From: Cyrtodaria siliqua | Taxonomy: Eukaryota; Mollusca; Bivalvia; Adapedonta; Hiatellidae | DNA length: 64,000 nucleotides | Direction: 5' to 3' | NCBI GenBank assembly: GCA_037043455.1 | Contig: JAWPHD010002613.1 | Location: 173,501-237,500 of the forward strand | Shown: one piece after another, positions 32,597 to 42,842 of the stretch | How the letters are laid out: each line of letters starts with the position of its first letter | How positions within the stretch are numbered: the first letter of the stretch is position 1 | The notes under the pieces: model-generated | Told to the model about the DNA's origin: nothing | Database searches by the model: none | The model's input: the letters and a program-made list of their open reading frames with translations, nothing else | Program-made: the position numbers and the translations under genes

Positions 32597-33080
32597 TACT
32601 TAAAAGGGGATGTTCCCAGAGCAACAAATTATGGGATTTATGTTTCTCAAGGTTTTCTAGAGCTTGCAGTCAAATTGAAGACTAATATTCGTAATCTTTG
32701 TATAATAAAAAGCTACTCCATCAGGGCTACCGTTATATTATAATAACGGTAGCCCTGATGGAGTAGCCTTTTAGTTAAATTTTTGCAAAATTGTGTTACT
32801 AGTATCGTAACCTTTTCCCACTTTTGAAATATATTGGTAATTTAAGAACTCTTATGCAACAAGGACTATGCCAATATGACTTTTATGGTGACGTGATTTA
32901 CTTCATAAAATCCTTGGTCATAATCACTTTCATACAATCTGCATTACACTTGTTTGTTTATCATTCTGAAACGCACTGCATGTGTATTGGTTGACGCATT
33001 TACAATTAGCCACTATGCTTTCCTCTTTGATTGTGCGATGTGGCTCCTATGATGACGTCTACCTAAATTCGCAAAGGACT
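32597..33080 (+). pseudogene. Penelope-type reverse transcriptase fragment with an internal palindrome
   Basis: GGGGATGTTCCCAGAGCAAC (GDVPRAT) begins the match to 28240-28689. It ends past GCCACTATGCTTTCCTCTTT (HYAFLF) and GATGACGTCTACCTAAA. Many indels are present. In the middle, a perfect 25-nt inverted pair (32712-32736 and 32743-32767) replaces the region that encodes NQNYRYHKLRK in the other copy. Confidence 0.75.
32712..32767. repeat. Perfect 25-nt palindrome arms with a 6-nt loop
   Basis: GCTACTCCATCAGGGCTACC and five more bases are followed by ATTATA and the exact reverse complement. The left arm aligns with ordinary reverse-transcriptase sequence and the right arm is its inverted duplicate. 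Confidence 0.95.
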
Positions 33081-33084
33081 GTGA

Positions 33085-33365
33085 GTTTTGATATTGGGCT
33101 TAAATATTGTTTTGTCCCTTAATGGTTTGTACTATTGTTGCTCTGGCTTCTGCCAAGTCATATTTTTTCCAACGTATCAATATCCATTATTAGATATTCA
33201 GGTCTGGACTTCAACATGGAACATCATCACTACGCCATGGTTAGCGGTGTACGCACACGATATAGTACACCAGTCTTACTTCATTAACAGCGGAGTACAA
33301 CTTCAACATGGTACATCATCACTACGCCATGACGAGCTGTGTATGCCCTCACCATAGTACACAAT
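33085..33365 (+). repeat. Penelope tail fragment followed by two degenerate 91-bp units
   Basis: Up to about 33175 this matches the Penelope-like tail (TTGCTCTGGCTTCTGCCAAG). From about 33200 two units with ACTTCAACATGG(A/T)ACATCA and CTACGCCATG match the array at 34071-34440. Confidence 0.65.
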
Positions 33366-33374
33366 ATAGATATA

Positions 33375-33790
33375 AAAAAAAACCAGGAAAAGCAGCATTC
33401 AAGGACGACAACCACAAACACACACAGAAAAAAAGAATAATTCTCTTGTTGCTCTGGCTTCTGCCAAGTTATTGAGTACCTTCTCTGTGGCTTTCTAGGC
33501 TATTGTTGTTTTTGTATTTATATATACATGAGCATCTATGTGTTTTACTTATATTGCCTATTAATGATGCCTTGTTGGTTAGAGAATAGTTCATAGCGGG
33601 GATTTCTTTATTTACACTGTCCCGTTTTATTGGGTTGACAGTAGGATAGGAGTGAGGTGTGGTGCACCCTAGAACCTGGTTTAAGCCCCCAGCGGCCTTT
33701 TTTGCCACTGAACGTTCCAAGGCAGTAGCCCTATTGTCAACCCTTTTGTGTTTGTAATGTCTTATTTGACCTTTTATTCATCTTTAAATT
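33375..33790 (+). mobile_element. Penelope-like terminal repeat with an inverted short piece at its start
   Basis: 33430-33790 is a plus-strand tail (CTCTGGCTTCTGCCAAGTTA ... GTCAACCCTTTTGTGTTTG). 33375-33430 (AAAGCAGCATTCAAGGACGA, CACAAACACACACAGAAA) is the opposite end of such a repeat in inverted orientation. The ORF 33469-33720 lies inside. Confidence 0.65.
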
Positions 33791-33796
33791 CATTGA

Positions 33797-34068
33797 GGGC
33801 AACCGTCCTTTTGGGCTTTAAGGTAGACGTCATCATAGGGTCCGCAGCCTGTCCGGTAATCGCACAATTAAAGAGGAAAAAGCATAGTGGCGAACTGTAA
33901 ATGGGTCCATCACCAAGCATGCAGTGCGTTGCAAAATGATAGGTCATAACCTCTTTTGATAAACCTTTTTAACAAGTTTAACAAAGATAGAATGAAAGTG
34001 ATCATGACCAAGGATCTTACGAAGTTTGTAAATCACGTCACCATAGAAGTCAGGTTGTGATAGTCCTT
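33797..34068 (-). pseudogene. Penelope-type reverse transcriptase C-terminal fragment, inverted
   Basis: The minus strand matches 28462-28689: CAACGCACTGCATGCTTGGT (RTACLV), GTTCGCCACTATGC (VRHYA), then GATGACGTCTACCTTAAAGC. It abuts the plus-strand tail, so two pieces of the same element family lie tail to tail. Confidence 0.75.
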
Positions 34069-34446
34069 GTCGCACAAGTCTTACTTCATTACCAACGGCT
34101 TACGACTTTAACATGGTACATCATCACTACGCTATGACGAGCGGCGTACGCCCTTACCATAATACCCAAGTCTTACTTCATTACCAAAGGCGTACGACTT
34201 CAACATAGTACATATCACTACGCCATGACGAGCGGGATACGCACTGACCATAGTACACAAGTCTTACTGCATTACCAACGGCGTACGACTTCAACATAGT
34301 ACATATTACTACGCCATGACGAGCGGGATACGCACTGACCATAGTACACAAGTCTTACTGCATTACCAACGGCGTACGACTTCAACATGGTACATCATCA
34401 CTACGCCATGACGAGCGGGGTACGCACTGACCATAGTACACAAGTC
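34069..34446 (+). repeat. Minisatellite, four copies of about 91 bp
   Basis: Units begin with (A/C)CAAGTCTTACT(T/G)CATTACC and contain GCGTACGACTTCAACATRGT, CTACGCCATGACGAGCGGG and CGCACTGACCATAGTAC. They start near 34072, 34166, 34257 and 34348. The last two are nearly identical. Related degenerate units lie at about 33200-33360. Confidence 0.9.
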
Positions 34447-35674
34447 GCAGGGTCAAATGTAAAAGAAAAAGAAACATCATAAAACCATTTATAGGCATAA
34501 CGGGTACCAAATCTAAGGTATTTAAGGGTACTTAAAGTTAAGCTGGTGTTCGATCCTTCCATCCACCCCTAGGACCATGAGATGCCAAAACACGGAAATT
34601 TGCGGTGGTGTGCTATCGACTTAGTCTATTTCCAGCTTGTTTCTGTAAGTGTAAAATGTTTTGATCTAAATACAATTTGATTTCATGACTTATCCAGTCT
34701 AAAGTATATAGCGTCAACACATTTCATATTCAGTCCAACGTAAAGCATTCAGACTCTATTGCATAGACACTATGGTTTGCGTATCGCAAGTTCCGTGTCA
34801 ATTACCTCAAATTATCGGTAGACGGAGTAATAAATCTTATAGGTGGCGCACTTAAATGATTGTAAAGAAGACTTCATTTTATTCATTACCACCACTTTAT
34901 GACATTATAGAAATTCAAAGAGAAATTAAATTTAGAAGACGGACAAAGTGTCATTTTAACCCCTACAACGCAATTTACTGTCTGCCCGAAATTCGTCAAT
35001 GGTCGTGATAACGGCGGATGATTACTGTGCATCTCAGGGTGCGTAAACGTCAAATATGCGTCGAGATCGTTTTTTATTCGCCATTTTCACAATAAACAGT
35101 GCGGGGTTATTGCACTTTGGTGACAAAAATAAAGAATTCCGTATAAATATGATTTTAGTATGAAAACTAAATAAGACTTCATGCTTCTATCATTTCAATC
35201 CAGAATATTTGTCGTGTTGTACTTGTCGTTTCTATAAAATTTAATATTTTCCAATGTGTAGGAGAGCCGTTGCGGACACTACATTTGCTATGGTGATATT
35301 GTTAAGGCAGATGCATAAAATGTGATTTATCATTGTATTTGGATCAAAAACATATGTAAGAAAAAAACTCAACTTTTAAACAATTGGAGTACGATGAAAG
35401 AAAACAACATTACTCCAGAACACATATTTGTTCTATGTCATAAATAAAACAGCAAGTTCCATTACATTTTATTTCTTACTTGCAACATGTTTTTTATATA
35501 AAAAAAAACACAATAATAATACAGTTATAAATTAAACAATAAGATTTGTTTGTAAACATAAAGAAAAGTGTATTGAGTATATCTTACTTAAAGCTACACA
35601 ATCCCGATAAAAGGCACACTAGAACTGAACAAATCTAACGGTTATTACGCATGTTGTACTAAGTGATTACTGTA
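34447..35674. other. Spacer, no gene seen
   Basis: No supported ORF, exon or repeat was identified. The right edge borders the TTAC repeat that ends LINE 2. Confidence 0.45.
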
Positions 35675-35964
35675 TAAGTAAGTAAGTAAGTAAATATTTT
35701 ATTATAGTGACATGTGTATACGCAAATAACAAACATTTAATACAAATGCATAGAGAAACACCCGGCCCAACGGACCTATAAGTCACCTTATAATTATAGT
35801 TTACAAGTAGTCAACATGGTTAAACATAATAGAAAATACTGTTATGAGCCCACAATGTACAATTTACAATACAATTAAAGTTACAAAGGGTTCATTCATA
35901 AATATTATATATATTGCGATAAATAGTGTCAGTTTAGTTCAATAATTGCACCACATGTTTACAG

Positions 35965-36744
35965 TTACGAGTTATATAACACACTTCTTCTAAAAAGATA
36001 AGCTTTAACAAGAAATTTTACAACTTTTCTTGTGTGGTTATGAATCAGGAAAATCAGTCTATTAGAGTCTGTCATGTTTTCATATATTCCATTTGAAATA
36101 ATTTCACCGAATATCACAGTTCGTATGTTGTTGTATAAAGGACACTTCACTAGAAAATGAGTCTCGTCTTCAATTAATCCGGACTGACATAAAGTACACA
36201 GTCTTTGATTTGGTGCTTCACCAACATAGCGTCCAGTTTCAATTCTTAAAGGTAAGATACCGCATCTGAATTGAGCATATATAGCGCGTTCATTTCTTTT
36301 TAAATCCATGGCAAGATAATCTTCACATGAAAAATGGCCCTTGAATGATTTGTAAGTCCTCAACTTTGGCACCTTTTCGTAATCATTAGCCCATACGTTT
36401 GCATAATAATCCGTCAGTTTTGATTTTACACATTCCATATTAACTGTAATTTTATTGGTAAAATGAACAGTTAAGTCTAGTCTGGACATAATGATTTTCA
36501 CTTCACTACACCAGTTATTAATCCTATTTGATCGTTGATAGTCAGAGTTAAATATCCGTTTTGTCAGTCTATTGTCATCGAGTTTCACGAGTCTGTTCCA
36601 ATATCGAAGCATCGTAATCCATCGTCTGTAGTTACTAGGTAGCCATCCCGTCTCGCCTATAAGTGCCAGTTTCGGTGTAAACCTATGTACCCCTAGAAAG
36701 TATCGTATGGCACGGTTCTGGACGTTGTCTGCTGATTGAAAATG
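35965..36744 (-). CDS. LINE 2 ORF2: C-terminal region with Cys/His motif
   Basis: In the same frame as the reverse transcriptase and directly after an in-frame TAA (36745-36747), it reads HFQSADNVQNRAIRYFLGV, GETGWLPSNY and MLRYWNRLVKL. The last part has LRIETGRYVGE followed by RLCTLCQSGLIEDETHFLVK and CPLYNNIR. The C-x2-C ... H-x4-C spacing (CTLC, HFLVKC) is a zinc-binding motif typical of the LINE ORF2 C-terminus. The stop most likely arose from a single AAA-to-TAA change, because reading continues without loss. It would cut this domain off the enzyme. Confidence 0.8.
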   Translation of the reverse strand, partial: HFQSADNVQNRAIRYFLGVHRFTPKLALIGETGWLPSNYRRWITMLRYWNRLVKLDDNRLTKRIFNSDYQRSNRINNWCSEVKIIMSRLDLTVHFTNKITVNMECVKSKLTDYYANVWANDYEKVPKLRTYKSFKGHFSCEDYLAMDLKRNERAIYAQFRCGILPLRIETGRYVGEAPNQRLCTLCQSGLIEDETHFLVKCPLYNNIRTVIFGEIISNGIYENMTDSNRLIFLIHNHTRKVVKFLVKAYLFRRSVLYNS

Positions 36745-38409
36745 TTAAAATCCCCACACGGAAGCACTATAATCCAAAATTGGTACAATGCACGAGTTGT
36801 ACAATTTATGAAAGGTATTAAATCCACACTGTTTTAAATTGTGTATCTTTGAAATAACACTGCCAAGTGCTCGACCGGCACCTTTTGAAAGGGTGTCACA
36901 ATTATAGCTGAAGTCGTGTTTTTCATGTAATATAATCCCAAGGTATTTGTATGTATCGACAGTCTCCAGGATATTATCTCCAATATGGAATTGGTAATCA
37001 CTACGTTGCGCGCGGCCCTTCCGGAAGTGGACGACTTTAGATTTATCAGTGTTCACTAGAACTCTCCAACGTTTGCACCAGTCATGCATTTTATCAAGCA
37101 TTATCTGTAGATTTATTTCCGAGTGGGCGATGAAAACAATATCGTCAGCGTAGAGCAGCATCGACACCGATGTATCGTCTACCATGACCCCGAGGTCAAG
37201 GTCGTTGATTTCCTTTACAAGGTCGTTGACGAATATGGCGAAGAGTGTCGGCGATAAATTATCACCCTGTTTCACGCCGGTTGAACAGTTGAACCAGTCC
37301 GTGAGTTTGTTGTTAATCCGTATGCATGATATTGAACTAGTGTATATGCTCCTTATGGAATTGTATATTTTCCCGTCAATTCTGTTCACTAGCAACTTGT
37401 ATAACATCATGTCTCTATCGATAAAATCAAAGCATTTCTTCAAATCTATGAAAGCCGTGACAATAGAATTGTTGTTTCTGGTGATGCTATCCAGTGTGAA
37501 AATGTGATCTTCACATGAGCGGTCTGACCTAAATCCATTCTGCTCGTCTGCTAAAATGTCATTTTCATCTAAGTATGAAGTCAGTCTCTTGTTTATGAAT
37601 GAGCTATACAGCTTACTGACACAGGAAAGCAAACTAATACCTCTATAGTTCATGGGTAATCGAGCGTCACTATTTGTGTCTTTCAAAATAGGACAAATGA
37701 TAGATTTTCTCCAAGGCGTAGGTATGAGACCGGTATCCATCACTAATTGAAATAGCTGTTGTAGTACCGCTATGATACCAGGGAATTTAAGTACAGCATA
37801 CGGGATCGTATCATATCCACAGGCGGATCTCGTTTTTGCTTTCATAACAATACTCGATATTTCCCCAATCGTAATATTACTGTTAAGTTGTGTATTAGGA
37901 GTGTATAACGGATCCAACATATTTAATTCCATAAGTTGTTTGTGTAACTTTTTCTGATTGAAGAATACGTCATCGAAATCGCTGTCACTATCACGGTTAT
38001 ATAAATTTTCAAAGTCAAATTTCCACCGCTCAAACACCCGGTTTTCGTCCGATGTAACAGTTCCATGATCCACAATCTCCACGGGTATCGATTTATCCTG
38101 TCTGGGGCCCAGTCTGCGTATTTTATTCCAAAAGTCATTCGGGTTGTTTGACGACATGTCTTCAATTTCAAGCGCGACCGATTCACGATATTGACGTTCA
38201 GATCTTCTCAGTGTTTTGTTGAATATATCCCTCGCGTTTATATATTCCATTCGTAGCGCATTTCGTACATTTCTTGTGTCCTTGCACTTCAAAAAGTCTC
38301 GTTCCTTAACACTCATATCATTCCATAATCGTGTTAAGTTTTCATCCCAAAACGGTTTTTTGTTCTTAAATCGTTTACTTGTTCGCTTAGAGCTATTATA
38401 TTTTGGCAC
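36745..38409 (-). CDS. LINE 2 ORF2: reverse transcriptase domain
   Basis: Open for 554 codons. The N-terminal part (KPFWDENLTRLWND ... NPNDFWNKIRRLGP) is the linker after the endonuclease. Reverse-transcriptase motifs follow in order: WRKSIICPILKD, NYRGISLLSCVSKLYSS, EQNGFRSDRSCEDHIF, motif A FIDLKKCFDFIDRD, motif B TGVKQGDNLSPTLFAIFVND, catalytic motif C LLYADDIVFIA, then the thumb (WCKRWRVLVN, YKYLGIILHE, DYSASVWGF). The catalytic aspartates are intact. The upstream limit is not a true start: a one-base insertion in the A run near 38398-38401 separates it from the endonuclease frame. I cannot name the clade with certainty. Confidence 0.85.
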   Translation of the reverse strand: MPKYNSSKRTSKRFKNKKPFWDENLTRLWNDMSVKERDFLKCKDTRNVRNALRMEYINARDIFNKTLRRSERQYRESVALEIEDMSSNNPNDFWNKIRRLGPRQDKSIPVEIVDHGTVTSDENRVFERWKFDFENLYNRDSDSDFDDVFFNQKKLHKQLMELNMLDPLYTPNTQLNSNITIGEISSIVMKAKTRSACGYDTIPYAVLKFPGIIAVLQQLFQLVMDTGLIPTPWRKSIICPILKDTNSDARLPMNYRGISLLSCVSKLYSSFINKRLTSYLDENDILADEQNGFRSDRSCEDHIFTLDSITRNNNSIVTAFIDLKKCFDFIDRDMMLYKLLVNRIDGKIYNSIRSIYTSSISCIRINNKLTDWFNCSTGVKQGDNLSPTLFAIFVNDLVKEINDLDLGVMVDDTSVSMLLYADDIVFIAHSEINLQIMLDKMHDWCKRWRVLVNTDKSKVVHFRKGRAQRSDYQFHIGDNILETVDTYKYLGIILHEKHDFSYNCDTLSKGAGRALGSVISKIHNLKQCGFNTFHKLYNSCIVPILDYSASVWGF

Positions 38410-39469
38410 TGTTATTCATTTCATTAATGAGATTATCACAAAACTTTTCGTAAATAGAGTCAACATCACATTGCGTTTCTCGGCTGAGTTCAATGCGCCT
38501 AATTATATCCATTAGTGCTAAGCGTGCTAGTTCAGAAGACATAAAATCCGAAGGTATCCTATTCAAGTTATACCGAGGCGTGCTAATCCCCTCATTGTTA
38601 TTGTAATTACTCTCGTTTACAGTACTTGACACTGAAAATTCCGTTAGAAGCATGCTGTGATCTGGTAACCTTGATCTTTCGCCCAGTAATCCATGTAATC
38701 CGTGTTTGTCAACAATGGACTGTACAGTTAACACTTTGAAATATTTACAGGTACGGAATACGTCGTGTGGTACACATATATAATCAACCACAGATTTCCC
38801 TTTCCTTGAAACGGATGTGAAATTGTCTTCTGCAATGTTAAATCTCCCGCTGAGCACACACAATTTCGCTTCACATAGGAACTCTAAAAATTCATGACCG
38901 TGTTGATTAACTGTTTGATCGAATATGTGTCTGTTTGGCAATGAATCTATTTCACTTATTATATCCGATAACGAACCTATGCGTGAGTTGAAATCTGCTG
39001 CCAAAATCAAAGCGTCACTGTCACTGTTCAAATATATCTGTGCTAACAAATGCGAATAAAATCCCTCGGAATCTCTGCCTCTTGTCGAATTTTCTGGCGG
39101 TAAATAACACGAACGGACAATGAAATCGTCATCACATGTTTTATGAACAAATTTCACAACTAAAATTCCGTCATATGTTTTATCCACAACGTTTATGTCA
39201 TATTGTTCACATATCCGGTTTTTAACGAGAAGCCCAACACCCCCTGATGGTTTTGGGGCATTTCTATGCAATTCGGTCCTGTTAAATCCAAACCAAGTGT
39301 AATCCGTTACCGTTATTCCATCGTTTCCACGTAAGTGTGTTTCACATAATGATACTATGTCCGCATTTACGGAGTCAATAATATACGATCTTAATTCACA
39401 GTTATCCTTTGTCCATCCACATACGTTTAGATGAGCCAGTTTAATTGACCCATTGAGACGGGGTGCTTC
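38396..39469 (-). CDS. LINE 2 ORF2: APE-type endonuclease domain
   Basis: This frame opens immediately after the TAG that ends ORF1 and has no Met codon before the conserved domain begins (SIKLAHLNVCGWT, SLCETHLRG). Further endonuclease features are GGVGLLVKNRI, AADFNSRIG (the D-x-N motif), a VVDYICV segment and PDHSMLLTEF with the catalytic Asp-His. The frame ends at 38396 with NNSAKI, 14 bases into the reverse-transcriptase frame. The lack of an ATG after the stop suggests that ORF2 is, or was, translated by readthrough or reinitiation, or that the TAG is a mutation in a fused ORF. Confidence 0.8.
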   Translation of the reverse strand, partial: EAPRLNGSIKLAHLNVCGWTKDNCELRSYIIDSVNADIVSLCETHLRGNDGITVTDYTWFGFNRTELHRNAPKPSGGVGLLVKNRICEQYDINVVDKTYDGILVVKFVHKTCDDDFIVRSCYLPPENSTRGRDSEGFYSHLLAQIYLNSDSDALILAADFNSRIGSLSDIISEIDSLPNRHIFDQTVNQHGHEFLEFLCEAKLCVLSGRFNIAEDNFTSVSRKGKSVVDYICVPHDVFRTCKYFKVLTVQSIVDKHGLHGLLGERSRLPDHSMLLTEFSVSSTVNESNYNNNEGISTPRYNLNRIPSDFMSSELARLALMDIIRRIELSRETQCDVDSIYEKFCDNLINEMNNSAKI

Positions 39470-40540
39470 CTATCTTATTCTATCTTGGTGTTGAGCACGC
39501 TGAATAATACGTCCATTTGCGTTAACACGTAGGGAACTACCTGGTGGCAACTCTCTCACAAGTGCCCGTGCGTTGAGTTCTATCAGCCTCTCAATGTGCG
39601 ACTTACAGCTCTTAATATATACTTGTTTATAATAACCAGAGTCTAAGAGTTTCATTTTGTTCCTTAACACAAGAACCTTTTCATGTAAGTTTTGGAAACT
39701 TATTTTCACTAGTCCAGGGCGATTCTCAAATCGTGTTGGAAGTCGAAATACACCGGTAATAAGTACGTTAGACGATACGTCATTGCCTAGAGCCGTAATG
39801 AGGTTCTCCGCTACCTCGAACAAATCCTCTCCTTCGGTGTATTGTAATCCACTTGCGGTTATCGTAATATCCGGGTCATCGAGAGGATTAACATGTTGCA
39901 GCCGGCGTTGATCCGTATCACGTGTGTGGCCATCCTCGGTCGTTCTCGTCTGCTCTAGCGTGTCAAGGCGAGATTGCATTGACTGAACTGTTGTCACTAC
40001 GCGTTCAAGACGACTGCTCTCCCTGGATATATCCATTGATAACTCGTCACGTAAGGCCCGTACTTTAGTGTCGATATTTTCCATGAGATCCGTCCTAAGT
40101 TTATCCAGTTTTGATTCAAACATTTTTTTCATTCCATCTTGACTCTTTTTAATCTCCAACACAGTTTCAAGTAATAAGTCCAACTTACTCTCCTCCGTAG
40201 AATCAGTATTCGTAGGGTGTTTAGATGCTGAATGTTTCGAGGTTGGTGTTGACGTCGGTGTTTGTGGCCTCGTTGCCGATTTAGCGTTTGTAGCCATGTT
40301 TACACTTTTTGAACGTGGATTTTTACTATCTAAAGAAACACTGTCATCGAAGTTTATGCTATCATTGAAATCACCAGCTCCTGAGTCATATAATACAGCA
40401 TGTGTCTCACTTAATATTTCACTTACGTTTAGAGTGTCTGTGCTCCCCTCTGGAGGGCCTCTTGTCTTTGTTATTTTCTTAGGATTCAATGTCTCATCCG
40501 ATTCACTGCTACTACTCCCTTTTTGTCTCTTTTTCTTCAT
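39470..40540 (-). CDS. LINE 2 ORF1 protein
   Basis: 356 codons from ATG to TAG. The N-terminus is charged and Ser-rich (MKKKRQKGSSSSES). The middle, about residues 115-200, is a coiled-coil-like heptad region (LLLETVLEIKKSQDGMKKMF ... VQSMQSRLDTLEQ). The C-terminal third, about residues 220-345, has ITASGLQYTEGEDLFEVAEN, RPGLVKISFQ, EKVLVLRNKMKLL and KSHIERLIELNARALV. It resembles the RNA-binding part of L1/Tx1-type ORF1 proteins. ORF1 proteins are nucleic-acid chaperones that coat the element RNA. The stop is in frame with ORF2. Confidence 0.8.
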   Translation of the reverse strand: MKKKRQKGSSSSESDETLNPKKITKTRGPPEGSTDTLNVSEILSETHAVLYDSGAGDFNDSINFDDSVSLDSKNPRSKSVNMATNAKSATRPQTPTSTPTSKHSASKHPTNTDSTEESKLDLLLETVLEIKKSQDGMKKMFESKLDKLRTDLMENIDTKVRALRDELSMDISRESSRLERVVTTVQSMQSRLDTLEQTRTTEDGHTRDTDQRRLQHVNPLDDPDITITASGLQYTEGEDLFEVAENLITALGNDVSSNVLITGVFRLPTRFENRPGLVKISFQNLHEKVLVLRNKMKLLDSGYYKQVYIKSCKSHIERLIELNARALVRELPPGSSLRVNANGRIIQRAQHQDRIR

Positions 40541-40600
40541 TATCCAATCATATCACAACATATATTCCCGCTACATGTACATTTTATTCCCAAAAAGTTA

Positions 40601-41300
40601 ACTTAAATCCGTTTAAATCACAATATTTACACATTTTCACGAGAGCTCAAAATTTTACGTCCATTCACTTTAACCACGTGACCCGCTATATCGTGTATAC
40701 GTGTGGGTTCATATATACAACATGCGCACTACCTAAATTCACTGAATATTAATGAGATAAGGCGGTACTGTATGAGACGCTTCGGGTACTTTGTGAATCG
40801 ACCACTGGTCTTATAACGGGTATAAAAGCGGATTTTAGCAGACGGCATTTTACCACCGAACTGATGAGACCAATCTTCAGAAGAAATACCTAATAGGAAA
40901 TACAAGTCATTAGAAATTTAAAATGAAGCTAAAGATGTACTTACTCAAACAACATTATAAGTCCATATTTATATATAATCCAAAACACTACCTATAATTA
41001 AACGTAGCGGCCTTTTAACAAAGACCCTTTCCAACTATCCCGTTGCATCTATACAAATAATCCTCCATTTTTATGTGTGTGTGAGTGTGTGTACTGTATA
41101 TTGACACAAAACACAAGGGAGACATTGTTTGTCAAAATTGGAATATTGGTAGAGGCTCATAACTAATGGTAAATATGGAGTTATAGTATTTGTTATGTGA
41201 AGTTATGCATGCATGGTTTACATATATTAGTAGATTATAAATCAACATATTTTAAATAAATTCCTCTTAATTTATGCATGAATTAAAATTTTGAAATTGA
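40601..41300. other. Possible 5' flank of LINE 2, no gene seen
   Basis: No ORF with recognisable content. The 5' end of LINE 2 may lie anywhere in about 40560-40900. Confidence 0.35.
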
Positions 41301-41309
41301 AAATAAAAT

Positions 41310-41528
41310 GGATAGAGAGACACAGAGAGACACACAGAGACATAGGGAGTCAAAAAGAGGGAGAAGGAAAGAGGGAAAGAGAGAGAAAGGGAGAGACACA
41401 CAGAGATAGAAAGAGAGAGACATAGAAAGAAAGCGAGTGGGAGGGAGGGAGGGAGGGAGGTAAAAGAGTGAGAAAAGGGGAGAGAGATTGGGGAAGGAAG
41501 GCGGGGGTAGAAGGAACTGAGAGAGAGA

Positions 41529-41574
<46 letters not shown>

Positions 41575-41580
41575 TAGACA
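41310..41580 (+). repeat. Purine-rich GA microsatellite region
   Basis: About 270 bases are almost only A and G on the plus strand, ending in a nearly pure (GA)n run at 41519-41572. Ser/Leu-rich and Arg/Glu-rich ORFs here are by-products. Confidence 0.9.
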
Positions 41581-42129
41581 GGGAGAGTTTCTATACAGTC
41601 ATAAACATAGGCGTAAGAGCCGCAGGACCCCACACCCCAATGTTTCGGGGTGGGCCCCAATATTGATGTTTTCAAAAATGCAACACAAAATGTATGAATC
41701 GGCAATCTGAACATTAAAATTCTGATTGATCACATTTCAAAATCAAAGAAAATATGAAAGATGTCAGCTTCCGTCTGTATGGCAGGGTAAGTGTTAACTA
41801 AAAACCGAAAGTTTAAGTATAACTATTAAGTTCAAATACTAGTAATTAACCTTTCGTAAGTTTACTTATTTAAATCTTTAATTTTCTTTAATCAAGTTTT
41901 AAATGAAAACAGGTCCGTAACCGTAATTTAACCGAGGCATATCGCTTATGTTGTTGTCCGGTGGCATTAACTTCCCTCTCCACCCTGGATTTTGTCAATG
42001 TGTGCATTTCCCCCAGGGTCTTTATATACTAGTATATAGTTGTTTTTATGTAAAGCATGTACATTCCCAAAATTCAACCAAGGCAACTGCCTATGTGTGC
42101 CCCAGTGAAGCTACGGACCTGGAAAAGAG

Positions 42130-42235
42130 CAATGGGTTATATTCACGGTGGACAGACGTAACGGACCCTGGCTGCTCAAAAAAGCGTTACCTTGGTCCTG
42201 GTTGCTCATGTAAAGGACCCTGACGGGTAAAAACA
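42130..42235 (+). repeat. Left member of an inverted repeat pair (with 45222-45325)
   Basis: CACGGTGGACAGACGTAACG followed by GACCCTGGCTGCTCA pairs with the inverted TGAGCAACCAGGGTCC / GTTACGTCTATCCACCGTGA at 45222-45325. The two are about 3.1 kb apart. They may be ends of a transposon or two independent repeat copies. Confidence 0.6.
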
Positions 42236-42239
42236 AGTA

Positions 42240-42842
42240 AACTGTTGGATGTGCTGTTAAAACATATTTAATATTTCTTTACAATAAGACACTTTTTAAG
42301 AATGATCACACCCACGGAACACTAGATGCATTTGTGTGTCTGAATTCATGAAGAACGGGTTATAAAAACAGTGGTTTAGTTGTGAAAGAACGCGCACTTT
42401 TTCACACTGACGCGTAAAAGAACGTCTAGTTCTAAGAAAATTGAGTTTATTTCAAAAACGGAGACTGCTATTGGCATATGCTATATCTGGAATTATGTAT
42501 GTTCAGCCATAACATCCATTGGACGTATTAAATACATAATAATATCTACCGATTGCCAGAAGCGTTAAGTTGTTTGTGCATTGCAATGACACCGGATCCT
42601 GTTTGCTTCTGACACAGGATCCTAGTCGGTAGTTGAAAATATACATCTTAAAAAAACGACTAGATTTGTTCCCCTGTTCGAAATATCTCGTTCTGATAAC
42701 CGCTGCGACATTTTCAATTGGGTGGGGTTTGTGCGGGGGTCAACTTATGGAAAAAAAACAATGTGCTGAGATATTTTAAAGATTTTCACATTTAACGAGT
42801 TTTCACTCTCCAAACTTCGGCGAGGAAGTCGTACTATTCAAG
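42240..42842. other. Spacer, no gene seen
   Basis: Nothing supported. Confidence 0.4.

Larger units (their letters stand above)
35675..40600 (-). mobile_element. LINE 2: nearly full-length non-LTR retrotransposon
   Basis: On the minus strand the order is ORF1 (40540-39470), endonuclease (39469-38396), reverse transcriptase (38409-36745), a Cys/His C-terminal region (36744-35965) and a 3' UTR of about 270 bp. It ends in a four-copy TTAC repeat (plus strand AAGTAAGTAAGTAAGTAAAT at about 35680). Short tandem repeats instead of poly(A) at the 3' end are usual in several LINE clades. Three lesions are seen: TAG at 39470-39472, an extra A in the run near 38398-38401, and TAA at 36745-36747. The 5' limit is uncertain and no target duplication was established. 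Confidence 0.85.

Noticed and set aside
41283..41714. Ser/Leu-rich ORF of 143 codons on the minus strand
   Set aside because: It is a translation of a GA/CT microsatellite.
41754..41786. ATG plus ten codons (MKDVSFRLYGR) before GTAAGT as a first exon
   Set aside because: No downstream acceptor gives a convincing in-phase continuation; ATG plus GTAAGT at this spacing can occur by chance.
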